From Dehalococcoidales bacterium (GTDB lineage: Bacteria > Chloroflexota > Dehalococcoidia > Dehalococcoidales > JAQTRN01), in the NCBI GenBank assembly GCA_028711795.1, contig JAQTRN010000084.1, positions 1 through 5,244 on the forward strand: a DNA stretch of 5,244 nt. The letters are read 5' to 3'. The notes under the pieces were generated by a model. The model did not search any database and was not told the origin of the DNA. It saw only the letters and a program-made list of their open reading frames with translations. The translations under genes were made by a program, and so were the position numbers. This document shows positions 4,603 through 5,244 of the stretch, piece after piece. The stretch's first letter is position 1, and every line of letters begins with the position of its first letter.

Positions 4603-5244
4603 TTAGCTCCCGAATACCTCACGGTACAAAGTGACCCGGTCAAGCCGCTCCGGTACTGGCTCGAATCCCACTCCCGGCGTGTCTGTCAGAACGACGCGGT
4701 GATGTTCATCCTGCTCAATCGCCGGTTCGGTGATATCCTGCCGGTAGAAAAGACTTGATGGGAAGACATCGGCCGGATAAGTAAAGCCGGGTAATGTCGC
4801 CAGTGCGGTGCAGATGCCGGCACCCACTCCACTCTCCAGCATACCTCCCACCCAGGCTTCGATTCCAGCCTCCCGGGCCATATTATGGATCTGTAACGCA
4901 TGGTGCAGTCCACCCACCCTCCCCGGCTTCACGTTCACCACGCGACAGGCGCCGAGCTTTAACGCCAGACGGAAGTCCCTCGGGTCCTTGATTGATTCAT
5001 CCAGGCAGACGGGTGTTTCGATTTGTCGCTGGAGTTCAGCGTGCTCGATCAGGTCCGTGTGAAAGAGGGGTTGCTCAATCATCGCTAGATCGAACCGGTC
5101 AAATGCCCGTAGCGTCTCCAGGTCCTCATTCAGGTCATAACCGGCATTACAATCAACGTGGAAGACCGGCCTGGGGAAGGCCGACCGTACGGCCTCCAGC
5201 ATCTCTATGTCCCAGCCGTGACGGACCTTGAGTTTGATCCTTGG
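4603..5244 (-). CDS. menC: N-succinylamino acid racemase / o-succinylbenzoate synthase (enolase superfamily), N-terminus outside window
   Basis: The frame runs to the right edge, so the 213 visible residues are the C-terminal part, and roughly 155-160 residues of a normal protein of about 370 are missing. The ATG at 5202 is internal, because catalytic residues precede it. Counting from the edge, all catalytic residues of the muconate-lactonizing subgroup are present with the right spacing: the KxK motif at K4/K6, metal ligands D31 (VDCN), E57 (IEQPL) and D82 (LDES), and the second catalytic lysine K106 (NVKPGRVGG). The end of the barrel, GGMLESGVG (133-141) and LPGFTYPADVF, is typical of the NSAR/OSBS subfamily. 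OSBS dehydrates SHCHC to o-succinylbenzoate in menaquinone synthesis; NSAR racemises N-succinylamino acids; many members do both. No other men gene is in the window, so the physiological role is open. The symbol marks the family. It converges with the NYN gene across the shared terminator. Confidence 0.88.
   Translation of the reverse strand, partial: PRIKLKVRHGWDIEMLEAVRSAFPRPVFHVDCNAGYDLNEDLETLRAFDRFDLAMIEQPLFHTDLIEHAELQRQIETPVCLDESIKDPRDFRLALKLGACRVVNVKPGRVGGLHHALQIHNMAREAGIEAWVGGMLESGVGAGICTALATLPGFTYPADVFPSSLFYRQDITEPAIEQDEHHRVVLTDTPGVGFEPVPERLDRVTLYREVFGS

Noticed and set aside
5200..5202. ATG at 5202 as the start of the racemase/synthase gene
   Set aside because: The catalytic KxK motif is encoded upstream of it up to the window edge, so the start lies outside the window.

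Overview
The window is a moderately GC-rich bacterial chromosomal segment, densely coded on both strands, with AGGAGG-type ribosome binding sites, sigma70-like promoter hexamers and an intrinsic terminator. The gene mix (a MIDAS-type VWA protein, a CocE/NonD hydrolase, a VOC-fold protein, a NYN nuclease and an NSAR/OSBS-type enolase-superfamily enzyme) fits an uncultured environmental bacterium. Chloroflexota of the Dehalococcoidia type is my best guess, but no marker gene proves it. I see no transposase, integrase, CRISPR array, tRNA or rRNA.

Layout. (1) 1-2878, plus strand: the 3' part of a VWA-domain gene, then after 22 nt and a strong ribosome binding site a complete 584-residue CocE/NonD (S15-type) serine hydrolase; the two look co-transcribed. 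(2) 2879-2960: a short convergent gap with an 8-bp hairpin. (3) 2961-3422, minus strand: a 153-residue VOC (glyoxalase/methylmalonyl-CoA epimerase-like) protein. (4) 3423-3794: a divergent regulatory region. It holds a minus-strand promoter whose -10 lies on the axis of an AACGTT inverted repeat, a second 20-bp dyad, and a plus-strand promoter with a perfect TATAAT. (5) 3747/3795-4406, plus strand: a NYN (LabA/DUF88, PIN-like) putative RNase with an Arg-rich tail and an uncertain start codon. (6) 4407-4602: a strong bidirectional terminator followed by a cluster of small direct and inverted repeats. (7) 4603-5244, minus strand: the catalytic C-terminal part of an N-succinylamino acid racemase/o-succinylbenzoate synthase, running off the right edge.

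The genes do not form one obvious pathway. The VWA protein probably works with an AAA+ (MoxR-like) ATPase encoded to the left. The hydrolase, VOC protein and racemase look like separate small-molecule enzymes, and the NYN protein like an RNA-processing or regulatory nuclease. I found no clearly new multi-gene system. The most interesting points are the operator-like dyad over the VOC promoter and the NYN gene, whose promoter and Shine-Dalgarno both point to an ATC start codon.
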